Assembly: GCA_902800595.1 (NCBI GenBank)
Contig: CADCFA010000008.1
Coordinates: forward strand, 1-58,260
Length of the DNA stretch: 58,260 nt
Direction of reading: 5' to 3'
Source: an uncultured Prevotellaceae bacterium
GTDB lineage: Bacteria; Bacteroidota; Bacteroidia; Bacteroidales; Bacteroidaceae
The notes beneath the pieces were generated by a model that had not been told where the DNA came from, ran no database searches, and was given only the letters and a program-made list of their open reading frames with translations. Below are positions 1 to 8,068 of the stretch, one piece after another (position 1 is the stretch's first letter; each line of letters starts with the position of its first letter). A program made the translations under genes and the position numbers.

Positions 1-1386
1 CTCGAACGGACCGATACGGTAGCCGGAACTCTTGATCACATCGTCGATACGCCCCTCGAACCAGTAGTAGCCGTCCTCATCGCGCCAAGCCATGTCGCCT
101 GTGTGATAGAGTCCGTCGTGCCAGGCTTCGCGGGTGAGTTCAGGATCACGGTAGTACTCCTTGAACAGACCGATGGGCTTGCGGTCGCCTACACGTACCA
201 CGATCTCACCTTTCTCACCATCCTCACAGGGTGTGCCGTCGGCACGAACCAGATCGATGTCGTACTGGGCATTGGGGATACCCATTGAACCGGGTTTCGG
301 TTCCATCCAGGGGAAGGTGCCTAAGGTCATGGTGGTCTCGGTCTGTCCGAAACCCTCCATCATCTTGATGCCGGTCTTCTCGTAGAACTTGTCGAAGACA
401 GCTGGGTTCAGTGCCTCACCAGCTGTACAGCAGTATTCAAGACTTGAGAGGTCGTATCTGCTCAGATCCTCACGGATCATGAAGCGGTAGATGGTGGGAG
501 GTGCACAGAAGCTCGTCACCTTATATTTCTCAATCTGGCGCAGTAACGTGTCGGCATTGAACTTCTCATGGTCGAATACGAACACCGTGGCGCCGGCGAA
601 CCACTGGCCATAGAACTTACCCCATACAGCCTTACCCCAACCGGTGTCAGCCACCGTCAGGTGGAGGGAACCCTCGTGGAGGTTATGCCAGAACACACCT
701 GTGGAAAGATGGCCCATGGCGTAGAGGTAGTCGTGAGCCACCATCTTGGGCTCGCCACTGGTGCCGCTGGTGAAGTACATCAGCATGGTGTCGTCGTTGC
801 TGTTCACGAAGGCAGGCTTCACGAACTTAGGCGCTTGCTTCCACTCTGTCTGCCAGTCGTGGAATCCCTCGGGGATGGGCTTGCCGTGATCGGTAATGGT
901 GATATACTGTTTCACTGTGGGACTCTCTGACATGGCAGCCTGAATCTGGCTTACCACGTAGGCATCATCTACGCAGATGATGGCCTTCACCGAAGCACGG
1001 GTATTGCGATAGATAATATCCTTCTTTGTCAACATGTGGGTGGCAGGGATCACGATGGCGCCGATCTTATGCAATGCCAGCATCACCACCCACCACTCAT
1101 AGCGGCGCTTCAGGATCAGCATCACGGGGTCGTTCTTACCAATACCTAATGACATCAGATAGGAGGCTGCCTGATCGGTCTGCTCCTTCAGTTCACCATA
1201 GGTGGTACGGATCTCCTCACCCTGATCGTTAGTCCAGAGGATGGCAAGTTTCTCAGGTGCCTCCTCAGCCCACGCATCCATCACGTCGTAGGCGAAGTTG
1301 AAGTTCTCAGGGATGATGAACTCCAGGTTCTTGTTATAATCCTCTACAGACGTAAACTTCGTCTGCTTCAAAAATCTTTCTACCAT
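1..1386 (-). CDS. AMP-dependent acyl-CoA synthetase, partial
   Basis: ANL-superfamily ligase, expected to activate a short- or medium-chain carboxylate with ATP and CoA in the cytoplasm. The start is the ATG at 1384-1386 (MVERFLKQTKF). Visible motifs are the P-loop-like TSGTSGEPK, the core GFGQTETT, the adenylate-binding YHTGDMAWRDEDGY, and hinge-region GRIDDVIKSSGYRIGPFE at the window edge. The 462 codons visible stop at base 1, so the C-terminal lid (catalytic Lys region) lies outside. It begins 10 bp after the XRE-cupin gene, so the two are probably co-transcribed. The exact substrate cannot be read from the sequence. Confidence 0.9.
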   Translation of the reverse strand, partial: MVERFLKQTKFTSVEDYNKNLEFIIPENFNFAYDVMDAWAEEAPEKLAILWTNDQGEEIRTTYGELKEQTDQAASYLMSLGIGKNDPVMLILKRRYEWWVVMLALHKIGAIVIPATHMLTKKDIIYRNTRASVKAIICVDDAYVVSQIQAAMSESPTVKQYITITDHGKPIPEGFHDWQTEWKQAPKFVKPAFVNSNDDTMLMYFTSGTSGEPKMVAHDYLYAMGHLSTGVFWHNLHEGSLHLTVADTGWGKAVWGKFYGQWFAGATVFVFDHEKFNADTLLRQIEKYKVTSFCAPPTIYRFMIREDLSRYDLSSLEYCCTAGEALNPAVFDKFYEKTGIKMMEGFGQTETTMTLGTFPWMEPKPGSMGIPNAQYDIDLVRADGTPCEDGEKGEIVVRVGDRKPIGLFKEYYRDPELTREAWHDGLYHTGDMAWRDEDGYYWFEGRIDDVIKSSGYRIGPFE

Positions 1387-1395
1387 AGTCAAGTC

Positions 1396-1953
1396 TTATT
1401 CTACTGTGAATGCTAAAAATTTAACGGGTTTGTCACCTACGGCGAGCATGCCGTGGGGCTTGGTGGAGTCGAAATAGATGGAGTCACCCTCTTCGAGTAC
1501 CATCGTCTTACCGCCGATATACAGCTCCATCTTTCCTTCGAGCACCATATTGAACTCCTGACCCGGGTGCGTGTTCTTATAGATCGTGTGAGCTTCGGGC
1601 TTAGGCTCTACGGTGACGATGAACACATCGGCCTTATGGTTGACAAAGCCGCCTACCAGACTCTGGTACTTGTAAGCCTTGGTACGCTCGATAGACATGC
1701 CCTGTCCCTTGCGTGTCACGTAGTAGGACTTCATATGGGGAGCCTCGGCGAAGATCAGCTCTTCTGTCGATACCCCGTATTTCTTCGCAATCTTCATGAG
1801 GTTAGAGATGGTGATATCCAATTCACCAGCCTCGATCTTCTCATATTTCTCTGAGCTGATACCAATGGTCTCAGCCATCTCGCTCACTGGGATGTCGAGC
1901 ACGTCGCGCAGTCCCTTTAGGCGCTCGCCTATTTGTTTCAGTTGTTCGTCCAT
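1396..1953 (-). CDS. XRE-family regulator with C-terminal cupin domain
   Basis: The 185-residue protein has an N-terminal helix-turn-helix (about residues 8-62; ISEMAETIGISSEKYEKIEAG type) and a C-terminal cupin barrel (about 110-180; HPGQEFNMVLEG, then DSIYFDSTKPHGML). This architecture is typical of regulators that sense a small metabolite through the cupin. It lies directly upstream of the acyl-CoA synthetase gene in the same direction, which suggests that it controls that gene. The ligand is unknown. Confidence 0.88.
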   Translation of the reverse strand: MDEQLKQIGERLKGLRDVLDIPVSEMAETIGISSEKYEKIEAGELDITISNLMKIAKKYGVSTEELIFAEAPHMKSYYVTRKGQGMSIERTKAYKYQSLVGGFVNHKADVFIVTVEPKPEAHTIYKNTHPGQEFNMVLEGKMELYIGGKTMVLEEGDSIYFDSTKPHGMLAVGDKPVKFLAFTVE

Positions 1954-1979
1954 ATCTTTATTGTTTTTACTTTTTACCT

Positions 1980-2759
1980 TTATTTTGCGCCTGCTTTTAA
2001 GCCGCGGATGACGGCGGAGGTGAAACCGGCATGCTCCATCTCGTTCAGCCCCTTGATGGTGACACCGCCAGGTGTCGTCACCAGGTCGATGGCTGCTTCG
2101 GGATGCATGCCACTGGTCTCCAGCAGCTCTACGGCTCCCTTCATCGTCTGCATCACGATCTTCTTGGCATCATCGGCCTTGAAGCCCAGTTCCACACCAC
2201 CTTCACTGGCGGCACGGATATAGCGCATGGCATAGGCGATGCCACAGCTGGCAAGTGTTGTGCCGGCAGCCAGATGCTGTTCGTCGGTGAGGAGTGTATG
2301 GCCCATCTCATCGAAGAGGTTGACGACTGTCTGCGTCTCGGCTTCTGAAGCATCGACGGGCACGATGAAGGTCATCGAAGCCATCTCGGCGATGGCGATG
2401 TTGGGAATCACCAGGAACAGCGGTGGGCACTGTTCGCCCAACCACTCCTTGATGTTGGCTGAGGGCACGCCTGCGGCAATCACGATGAGGAGTTGTTTCT
2501 TGGGATTCAGTTCCGGTCGTATGTCTTTCAGTACACGCTCTACCAGCCAGGGCTTCACGACGACACACACGATGTCGGCACCACTGGCAGCCAACTTGTT
2601 GTCGGTCGTGACGCTCACACCAGTCTTTGCAAACTTATCTACAACTGCCTGTGAGGGATCGCTCACGGTGATATCCTCATTCTTAAACTGTTGGCCTTTG
2701 ATGAGGCCTTCTACGGTGGCGCCACCCATGGCACCAGCACCAATCACAGCTATTTTCAT
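1980..2759 (-). CDS. proC: pyrroline-5-carboxylate reductase
   Basis: Last step of proline synthesis: NAD(P)H-dependent reduction of 1-pyrroline-5-carboxylate. The 259 residues start with the Rossmann motif IAVIGAGAMGGATVEG. The C-terminal family signature is seen as TTPGGVTIKGLNEMEHAGF. Length is normal for ProC. The start codon overlaps the stop of argD (ATGA at 2756-2759), so it is translationally coupled to argD. Confidence 0.95.
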   Translation of the reverse strand: MKIAVIGAGAMGGATVEGLIKGQQFKNEDITVSDPSQAVVDKFAKTGVSVTTDNKLAASGADIVCVVVKPWLVERVLKDIRPELNPKKQLLIVIAAGVPSANIKEWLGEQCPPLFLVIPNIAIAEMASMTFIVPVDASEAETQTVVNLFDEMGHTLLTDEQHLAAGTTLASCGIAYAMRYIRAASEGGVELGFKADDAKKIVMQTMKGAVELLETSGMHPEAAIDLVTTPGGVTIKGLNEMEHAGFTSAVIRGLKAGAK

Positions 2760-3889
2760 AATGTCTTCTTTAAACGGTTCATAAAGTCATCGGCATCCTG
2801 CTTGGTCAGACAGAGTGGTGGCAGGAGGCGCAAGATGTTTGTGCCGGCACAGCCAGTGAAACAATGCTCCTGGTAGATGAGTGGCTGGCGCACATCCTTA
2901 TGGGGGATGTCGAGGTCGATGCCGATCATCAAGCCACGTCCGCGCACATCAGTGATATGTGGCTCCGTCTTTTGTAATTCCTTCAACTGGGCAATCAGGT
3001 ATTCACCCACCTCATGGGCGTTCTCTACCAAGTGCTCAGACTCGAACACGTCGAGCACAGCCAAGGCGGCTGCACAAGCCAGATGGTTGCCACCAAAGGT
3101 AGTACCCAACTGTCCATAGACAGGCTTGAACGCAGGGGCAATCAGCACACCGCCCATCGGGAAGCCGTTGGCGATGCCCTTGGCAACGGTGATGATATCG
3201 GGGCGGATGCCCAGCCACTGGTGGGCGAAGAACTTACCGCTTCGGCCGTAGCCACACTGGATCTCGTCGCAGATCAGGATGGTGCCGTATTTCTTACAGG
3301 CAGCAGCCAGTCCCTGTGCAAATTCCGGTGTGGCGAGCTTGATGCCACCCACACCCTGGATGCACTCTAAGATCACGGCGCAGACGTCACCCTTTGCCAA
3401 TTCCGCCTCCCAGGCGGGCAGGTCGTTCATCGGCAGATAGGTCACATGACCGTTGTCGTTGATGGGGGCGATGATCTTTGGATTGTTCGTCACCTCAACC
3501 GCTAAGGAAGTGCGTCCGTGGAAAGCCTTCTCACAGGAGAGCACGCGTGTGCGTCCGTTGGTGAAGGATGCGAGTTTCAGGGCATTCTCGTTGGCCTCGG
3601 CACCGCTGTTGATCAGGAACAGCTGGTAGTCGTCGTAGCCACTGATGCGACCCAGTCGCTCTGCCAGTTCCTGTTGGAGCTTATTGATGACAGAGTTAGA
3701 GTAAAACCCTAACTTCTGCAACTGTCCGGTCACCTTCTCAATGTAGTGGGGGTGTGAATGACCGATGGAGATCACAGCATGACCGCCATAAAGGTCGAGA
3801 TACTCCTGTCCTTTGTCATCCCATACCTTACAACCCTTGCCCTTCACGATGTTTACGTCGAAGAGCGGATATACGTCGAATAGTTTCAT
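2756..3889 (-). CDS. argD: acetylornithine-type aminotransferase
   Basis: PLP-dependent class-III aminotransferase of arginine synthesis, transferring the amino group to the N-acylated semialdehyde intermediate. The 377 residues show NSGAEANENALKLA, the phosphate-binding FHGRTSLA, the ICDEIQCGYGRSG Asp region, and the Schiff-base Lys in DIITVAKGIANGFPMG. Bacteroidetes use N-succinyl intermediates, so the true substrate may be succinylornithine (family knowledge). In relatives argD follows argC directly; here about 50 kb separates them, so argD-proC must have its own promoter in 3890-4067. Confidence 0.92.
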   Translation of the reverse strand: MKLFDVYPLFDVNIVKGKGCKVWDDKGQEYLDLYGGHAVISIGHSHPHYIEKVTGQLQKLGFYSNSVINKLQQELAERLGRISGYDDYQLFLINSGAEANENALKLASFTNGRTRVLSCEKAFHGRTSLAVEVTNNPKIIAPINDNGHVTYLPMNDLPAWEAELAKGDVCAVILECIQGVGGIKLATPEFAQGLAAACKKYGTILICDEIQCGYGRSGKFFAHQWLGIRPDIITVAKGIANGFPMGGVLIAPAFKPVYGQLGTTFGGNHLACAAALAVLDVFESEHLVENAHEVGEYLIAQLKELQKTEPHITDVRGRGLMIGIDLDIPHKDVRQPLIYQEHCFTGCAGTNILRLLPPLCLTKQDADDFMNRLKKTL

Positions 3890-3940
3890 ATGCGTTCCTT
3901 AATAAAAAATCGGTTGCAAAGATACGGCAAAATATTGAAT

Positions 3941-4062
3941 AATCGCCACTTTCTCCCATCTTTTTGCATAAAAACAGCCTTTCCCCAGTGAGGGAATATT
4001 TGATTCCCAGTATGGGAATAATTTGGGGCTTTAATGTTAGGTTTCACCCCAAAGTGGCGATT
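3941..4062. repeat. 122-bp segment bounded by 12-bp inverted repeats
   Basis: AATCGCCACTTT at 3941-3952 is exactly inverted as AAAGTGGCGATT at 4051-4062. Inside are two smaller dyads, CCCCAGTGAGGG and ATTCCCagtatGGGAAT (about 4001-4018). It occupies most of the gap between the AAA ATPase stop and the argD start. It could be a MITE-like insertion, a terminator for the ATPase gene, or the control region of argD. No clear flanking duplication is visible. Confidence 0.5.
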
Positions 4063-4067
4063 TCATT

Positions 4068-5255
4068 TTAGAAAATCAGCCTGCCAATATCCCATTTAAG
4101 GAAGTCTTCTATGGGAATACCACCAGACCCAACAACAAGCGAATGAACAGGATGGAATTGTTCGCCAAACAGCTGAAGACCGTTATTGGTAGTTCGTCGT
4201 CCACTCTTAACCTCTATGGCAATGAGTTGTTTATCGTAGTCTATGACAAAATCCACCTCGTCGTCTTTCTCACGCCAGAAATAGAGTTTGTAGTCATACT
4301 CATCTGCCTGATTCAGCAGGTGTGCCCCTACCGCACTCTCCACCCAGCGTCCCCATAGATGAGGCGTTGTAAATGCTTTATTAAAAGTCATACCGTTCTG
4401 TACTGAGAAGAGTGCTGTGTTGTAAACCATTAGCTTAGGTACGGAATTATACTTGCGTGCATTGTCTGTCGCATATTTCTGCAGACCACAGAGAAGTCGA
4501 GACTCATCGAGAGTGGTAAGATAACTCGCTAACGTCGTCACATTGCCAGCATCCTGTAGTTGTCCCAACATCTTGTTCAGCGACAGCTCTTTGCTGGAAT
4601 AAGCACATCCCAGTTCAAATAGTTGCTTCATCAAGGCCGGTTTATAGATAATTTTCGTCCTCAGCACGTCTTTCTCTATTGCAGGAGCAACAATGCTGTC
4701 CTTGATATATCTGCGCCATCGGCGTTCGTCATTAATAAACGTGGTTCCTCCAGGATATCCACCATAATAGATATATTGGTCAATATCCATATCAAATGCC
4801 TCATGCATTTCTGCATAGCTCCAATGTGGCATCCTGATCAGTTCGTACCTACCAGCTAGCGATTCCGTAAGTCCGTCTTTCAGTAGCAGTCTGGATGAGC
4901 CAAGGATAACCACTTTCATATTGAGGTCCTTGAACGTATCTTCATCCCATTCTTTCTTCACGGCCTCGCTCCAGTTGTCTATTTTGTGCACCTCATCAAT
5001 CACAAGCAGATATTCCTTTGCTTGTGCCACCTTCATGCGAGCGCGTGCCGTAGCCCACATCTCATCAATCCAAGCCGTGTTGGTGTGGTCAATATTGTCA
5101 GCACTAACCAGCATATAGGGAATGTCTGTTTCCTGAAGCACTTGCTTCACCATAGTGGATTTGCCGACCTGACGAGGACCAGAGATGACTTGTATTTTAC
5201 TTCTCTGCTCCGAAATTCTTGACTTTAATTCTTGAAATTGTGACCTTTTAAACAT
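4068..5255 (-). CDS. AAA_14/DUF4143-type ATPase
   Basis: Stand-alone P-loop ATPase common in Bacteroidales; the function of the family is unsettled. Starting at the ATG 5253-5255 (MFKRSQFQELK) it has 395 residues: Walker A GPRQVGKST (26-34), Walker B YLLVIDEVH (82-90), and a C-terminal DUF4143 region with nuclease-like spacing (DEVDFVI, then IAIEVKSG near 370). A longer frame to 5306 has a poor start and runs through the promoter. Four 22-bp repeats lie immediately upstream. It sits between argD and the split lipoprotein gene and looks like an accessory insertion. Confidence 0.85.
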   Translation of the reverse strand: MFKRSQFQELKSRISEQRSKIQVISGPRQVGKSTMVKQVLQETDIPYMLVSADNIDHTNTAWIDEMWATARARMKVAQAKEYLLVIDEVHKIDNWSEAVKKEWDEDTFKDLNMKVVILGSSRLLLKDGLTESLAGRYELIRMPHWSYAEMHEAFDMDIDQYIYYGGYPGGTTFINDERRWRRYIKDSIVAPAIEKDVLRTKIIYKPALMKQLFELGCAYSSKELSLNKMLGQLQDAGNVTTLASYLTTLDESRLLCGLQKYATDNARKYNSVPKLMVYNTALFSVQNGMTFNKAFTTPHLWGRWVESAVGAHLLNQADEYDYKLYFWREKDDEVDFVIDYDKQLIAIEVKSGRRTTNNGLQLFGEQFHPVHSLVVGSGGIPIEDFLKWDIGRLIF

Positions 5256-5273
5256 AACTATTTGATTTCCTGC

Positions 5274-5284
5274 TGCAAAGATAA
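5274..5284 (-). promoter_or_regulatory. -7 element for the AAA ATPase gene
   Basis: Read on the minus strand the segment gives TATCTTTGC, a good match to the Bacteroidetes -7 consensus TAnnTTTG, 20-30 bp upstream of the ATG at 5255. The -33 position falls inside the adjacent 22-bp tandem repeats. Confidence 0.6.
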
Positions 5285-5286
5285 GT

Positions 5287-5374
5287 AAAATTCTCAAATC
5301 TTCCAAATAAAATTCTCAAATCTTTCAAACAAAATTCTCAAATCTTATAATCAAAATTCTCAAATTTGACAGAA
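5287..5374. repeat. four tandem 22-bp repeats
   Basis: Three full units of AAAATTCTCAAATCTT plus six variable bases start at 5287, 5309 and 5331. A fourth, diverged unit starts at 5353. They abut the -7 box of the AAA ATPase gene on its upstream side, so they are best read as iterated operator sites for that promoter. Confidence 0.75.
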
Positions 5375-5409
5375 ATGCTAGCTCTTTTAGGGACAAAGTA
5401 CAAACAAAA

Positions 5410-5440
5410 AGCACTCCAGTAGTAGGTAAACTGGAGTGCT
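5410..5440 (-). terminator. intrinsic terminator of the lipoprotein gene
   Basis: A perfect 11-bp stem (AGCACTCCAGT / ACTGGAGTGCT, loop of 9) is followed on the minus strand by TTTTTGTTTG. It lies 42 bp past the stop of the split fimbrillin-like gene and would end the whole minus-strand lipoprotein operon. Confidence 0.8.
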
Positions 5441-5481
5441 GCCGATGTGCATTAGCACGATATAGCTAAGGCGTTTGGTTG

Positions 5482-5702
5482 TTAGTTGGGGTTAGTAACA
5501 GTAACAGGTATTGGAGTCTTCACAACACCTGCAGTAAAATCATCTGCATCACCACTGGATAATTGGTAATTGGAATTGGGCTCAACCTTATACCATACGT
5601 AATAATTATGAGTGCCTTCTGTAGTTGGAGCTGTAGGTACTTCTGAACTCCAAGTTGGACCATAAAAAGTATTACTAGTGGTAAGTTGATATGTTATCGA
5701 AC
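5482..5702 (-). pseudogene. 3' fragment of MBG-type lipoprotein gene split by the prophage
   Basis: No bacterial start is present. The reading frame enters from the prophage end and encodes SITYQLTTSNTFYG, then a repeat-like segment (PTAPTTEGTHNYYVWYKVE) typical of MBG/Ig-like repeats, ending at 5482. Joined across GAAC to the fragment at 44918-46101, the frame continues as GVENVGSITYQLTT and yields 466 residues. Only the last ~73 residues lie here. A GTG at 5710-5712 inside the phage end could in principle start a 76-residue peptide, but I regard that as chance. Confidence 0.85.
5699..5702. other. left target-site duplication (GAAC)
   Basis: GAAC at 5699-5702 matches GAAC at 44918-44921 and restores the host frame. 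With these junctions the phage ends read TAT inward on both sides and the terminal AACGAAAYGT sites sit 12 bp inside each end. A rival pair, AGAAC at 5713-5717 and 44917-44921, is 5 bp like Mu and also keeps frame, but it would leave one terminal site partly outside the phage. Confidence 0.6.
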
Positions 5703-5895
5703 TATGGGGCACAGAACGAAACGTATATAATGGATAGAGTACGAAAATTCGTGGAAGTCCTTTATTTATAGGGGATTCGAGAGATTGAGGGTTGAGAGCG
5801 AGAAAAAACGAAACGTTTACATTGCTTTAATTCTGCTTTACATGGAGGCAGGCTTGATGAGGCTGAAATGAGCGAGAAGTTTACATTGGCTTTCT
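5703..5895. repeat. left phage end with transposase-type binding repeats
   Basis: AACGAAACGT occurs at 5715-5724 and 5807-5816. GTTTACATTG follows the second site and recurs at about 5879. By position and similarity to the right-end sites these are the counterparts of Mu attL sites L1-L3. The rest of 5703-6055 has no gene that I can support. Confidence 0.65.
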
Positions 5896-6000
5896 GATGG
5901 CTTACATGTGGGTGCTGAGGCTTTTGTAAACTGCTGTTGAGGCTGGTATGAGTACCGGCTTTTTTTATGCCCGTTTTGAAAATTTAATATAGCAAAAACC

Positions 6001-6029
6001 TTGCATATAAGGATTATTTAGTAACTTTG
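6001..6029 (+). promoter_or_regulatory. promoter of the first phage gene
   Basis: The -7 element TAACTTTG is at 6022-6029 with a TTG about 18 bp upstream. It lies 26 bp before the ATG at 6056. Confidence 0.6.
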
Positions 6030-6055
6030 CAGCCAAACAAAAGACAGATCCAGAT

Positions 6056-6286
6056 ATGGCAAAAGTGGTACATGTTCATTTAATAGGGAAGCGGAAAGAC
6101 TACTACTTTAGTAGCATTTCTGCCGTGTTTACGGTTTTAAGCCGCGAGGACATCGGTGTGAGCAAGCATTGGCTGTTGAACGCGGGGCTTGGAAGAGGTC
6201 ACGTGGTACACAACGAAAAGGCTGTAATTAAGGCTTCTACGCTGATTTCATGCCCTCGACGGGCAGATAATAGTGACGGCGATTAA
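6056..6286 (+). CDS. small phage protein of unknown function
   Basis: 76 residues, not recognised. It is basic in the middle (GKRKDYY) and has no clear domain. It has a good Bacteroidetes promoter and is followed by a hairpin with a T-run, so it forms its own transcription unit between the left end and the repressor. Because it would be expressed from the prophage independently of the early operon, it may be a lysogenic gene; that is inference. Confidence 0.6.
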   Translation: MAKVVHVHLIGKRKDYYFSSISAVFTVLSREDIGVSKHWLLNAGLGRGHVVHNEKAVIKASTLISCPRRADNSDGD

Positions 6287-6357
6287 AGCGGCTTAGAAGG
6301 CCGTTAAAAGGGTATTTTGAGGCCGTTGTAACACATCGGCGTACTCAACCATCTGGA

Positions 6358-6383
6358 GGGGGCTTTGCGGCTCCCTTTTTCGT
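6358..6383 (+). terminator. probable terminator after the first phage gene
   Basis: The stem GGGGGC / GCTCCC (one G-T pair, loop TTTGCG) is followed by TTTTT. It lies 72 bp past the stop of the 76-residue gene. Confidence 0.55.
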
Positions 6384-6407
6384 GGCTGAAAATGACGTTT
6401 TTTAGGG

Positions 6408-6465
6408 TTGGACGGACAGTTGGACGGACAGTTTGGACGGACAAATATGTGAGTTTGGGCGGACA
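6408..6465. repeat. four copies of TTGGRCGGACA
   Basis: Direct copies lie at 6408-6418, 6420-6430, 6433-6443 and 6455-6465 (last with one change). They sit in the 399-bp gene-free stretch 6287-6685, about 0.7 kb from the left end and beside the repressor block. This is where Mu has its internal activating/operator region. The remainder of the stretch is AT-rich with no supported gene. Confidence 0.7.
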
Positions 6466-6685
6466 AAATACCCTAAAAATAGGGGGTGATAGGTAGGGGG
6501 GTAACGGTGAAATATTTGTTAAAAAGCGGCTTTTTGTGTGCGATAGCCCCCCCCATAAATACTATCATTTTTCACTATATACCTTATATATATGCCCTGT
6601 TTATCGGGGTTTAACGCTTTTTTAACGCCGTTCAGGGGGTGGGTAAGGGTACATCTGGGAGCCTCAAGGTAGTCCACAGGGGGTT

Positions 6686-7216
6686 CTACATCTGGTTAGC
6701 TTGCTCAGAATAAAACGCCTGTAAATCGGATATCTCTTTTACAGCGTCAATGTCGTTACAAATCTCTGGCCAATCTTTGACCTCTCCAAGTTTGTCCACA
6801 AGATAATTTAAGCGGTTCTTTCGTGCAGAGGCTTTCTTATAAGAAATAAGCACATCTTCCCAATAGTTTCTGAATGAGACAATGACAGCCTTCAATATTT
6901 CGGGGCATTTCACCTCTATATTTTTTCCTGAAAGTAAGAAATCCTTTTCAGCCTGTGTTATACTTCGATCACACTTTCCCCTCCTGAATTTAAAATCACA
7001 AAATCTAAGGGCAATTTCATAGTCTCTTTTTGTTATATTTGCATTCGCTAAGGCTATTATTGATTCATTGAAAGACCTCAGGTTGTCCCTATACTCGTAA
7101 AAGTTCTGTGAACAATACAAGTCGTTGTAGGTTGTGAGCACTCTGAGAATATGCCAAATGCGATCTTGGCGCGATCTTCTGTTTGCCCTTCGCTTTAGTC
7201 GCTCTCTCCTTTCCAT
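6686..7216 (-). CDS. repressor-linked hypothetical protein
   Basis: 176 residues, not recognised. It is charged and mostly helical by composition, starting with an Arg-rich segment (MERRERLKRRANRRSRQDR). It begins 12 bp after the repressor stop on the same strand, so the pair form the lysogenic operon. A role in lysogeny or exclusion is possible but nothing in the sequence proves it. Confidence 0.75.
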   Translation of the reverse strand: MERRERLKRRANRRSRQDRIWHILRVLTTYNDLYCSQNFYEYRDNLRSFNESIIALANANITKRDYEIALRFCDFKFRRGKCDRSITQAEKDFLLSGKNIEVKCPEILKAVIVSFRNYWEDVLISYKKASARKNRLNYLVDKLGEVKDWPEICNDIDAVKEISDLQAFYSEQANQM

Positions 7217-7227
7217 GATAATGGGTA

Positions 7228-7908
7228 TTAGAAAAACTTGGATATTGAACCGATGACCTCGAAGATTTTCTGGATCCGTGCGATTGGGTATTCCTGCTCA
7301 TCGAAGTCTGTGGTGTTGATGGGAACATAACGGAGCACGTCCGGGCTGCTACCCTTTCGCAATATCTTGATGGTGCGGATAGTATCAAGCACAACGGCAT
7401 AGGTCTCGCCATACTGGATATCGTCAACAGAACATTCGCGCATTGCAATGATATCGCCATGATTGATCTTTGGCTCCATCGAGTGGCCCGTGACATTACA
7501 CCATACCTGTGCTTTTTCGAAGCCCGGCACAATCACGTTGCAGTCTGGTACCGAAACTTGGCTGTTGAACACCTCATCGAAACCACCGAGGAAATCCACG
7601 TCAAAATATGGCTTTCCTTCCCCCTTTTCGAGCGATATTTTGGGCAGATCTGAATTTATTTCATCGTTTTTTGAAAATAATTCGGATTTTGTTTGGTTGT
7701 TATTCTCAAACATATCACCTTGACCAGTTAAAAGCCATTGAGCAGATATTCCTTCGCATTTTGAGAATATCAGTTCAATATCAAACGACTCTCGCTTGAT
7801 CCACGTGCTCAATCCTTGCGGAGTGATACCTAAACGATTTGCGAATTGAGCCTTATTTCCGTTCGAATAATGCTCAATTAAGGCCAATATCATGTCTTTT
7901 TTACCCAT
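7228..7908 (-). CDS. CI-like phage repressor with S24 peptidase domain
   Basis: Maintains lysogeny by repressing the early promoter. The ATG at 7906-7908 (MGKKDMILAL) gives 226 residues. An N-terminal HTH (about 12-40; NKAQFANRLGITPQGLSTWI) is followed by a polar linker and an S24/LexA-like domain with nucleophile Ser in CNVTGHSMEP and a candidate general-base Lys in IRTIKILRKG. RecA-stimulated self-cleavage is therefore plausible. The gene is divergent from the early operon, with operator-like repeats both upstream and inside its own linker-coding region. Confidence 0.9.
   Translation of the reverse strand: MGKKDMILALIEHYSNGNKAQFANRLGITPQGLSTWIKRESFDIELIFSKCEGISAQWLLTGQGDMFENNNQTKSELFSKNDEINSDLPKISLEKGEGKPYFDVDFLGGFDEVFNSQVSVPDCNVIVPGFEKAQVWCNVTGHSMEPKINHGDIIAMRECSVDDIQYGETYAVVLDTIRTIKILRKGSSPDVLRYVPINTTDFDEQEYPIARIQKIFEVIGSISKFF
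7673..7710. promoter_or_regulatory. intragenic copy of the operator segment
   Basis: This 38-bp stretch inside the repressor gene matches 36 of 38 bases of 7935-7972 in the divergent promoter region. It encodes the interdomain linker (NNNQTKSELFSKND), where sequence constraint is low, so it may serve as a distal operator. Confidence 0.6.
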
Positions 7909-7932
7909 AATTCGCAATATTTTTATATTTTA

Positions 7933-7972
7933 GCGAAAATAATTCGCATTTTGTTTGGTAGTTATTCTCAAA
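7933..7972. promoter_or_regulatory. early operator region
   Basis: Contains the perfect dyad GCGAA-5-TTCGC (7933-7947) and the 38-bp segment (7935-7972) that is repeated in the repressor gene. A further ATTCGC lies at 7910-7915. It overlaps the early promoter -33 region, as expected for a repressor-controlled switch. Confidence 0.7.
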
Positions 7973-7985
7973 ATGTTTATCTTTG
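7954..7985 (+). promoter_or_regulatory. phage early promoter
   Basis: TTTG at 7954-7957, 20 bp, then TATCTTTG at 7978-7985. It lies 84 bp before the first early gene and is overlapped by operator-like sequence. Confidence 0.75.
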
Positions 7986-8068
7986 CACCGTGTTCCAATG
8001 AGAACGGCGCGGCAAAGATACGAAAAAGACGCGAGAAATGAGAATATTTATAGTTAAAAATAAAGATT

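Noticed and set aside
568-930. Plus-strand frames inside the acyl-CoA synthetase
   Set aside because: Antisense shadows; the minus frame has family motifs throughout.
5287-5374. CRISPR-like spacing of short repeats
   Set aside because: Units are directly tandem with 6-bp variable ends and no spacers or cas genes.
5710-5712. GTG start for a 76-residue gene
   Set aside because: The codon lies in the phage end; the frame is the cut 3' part of the lipoprotein gene.
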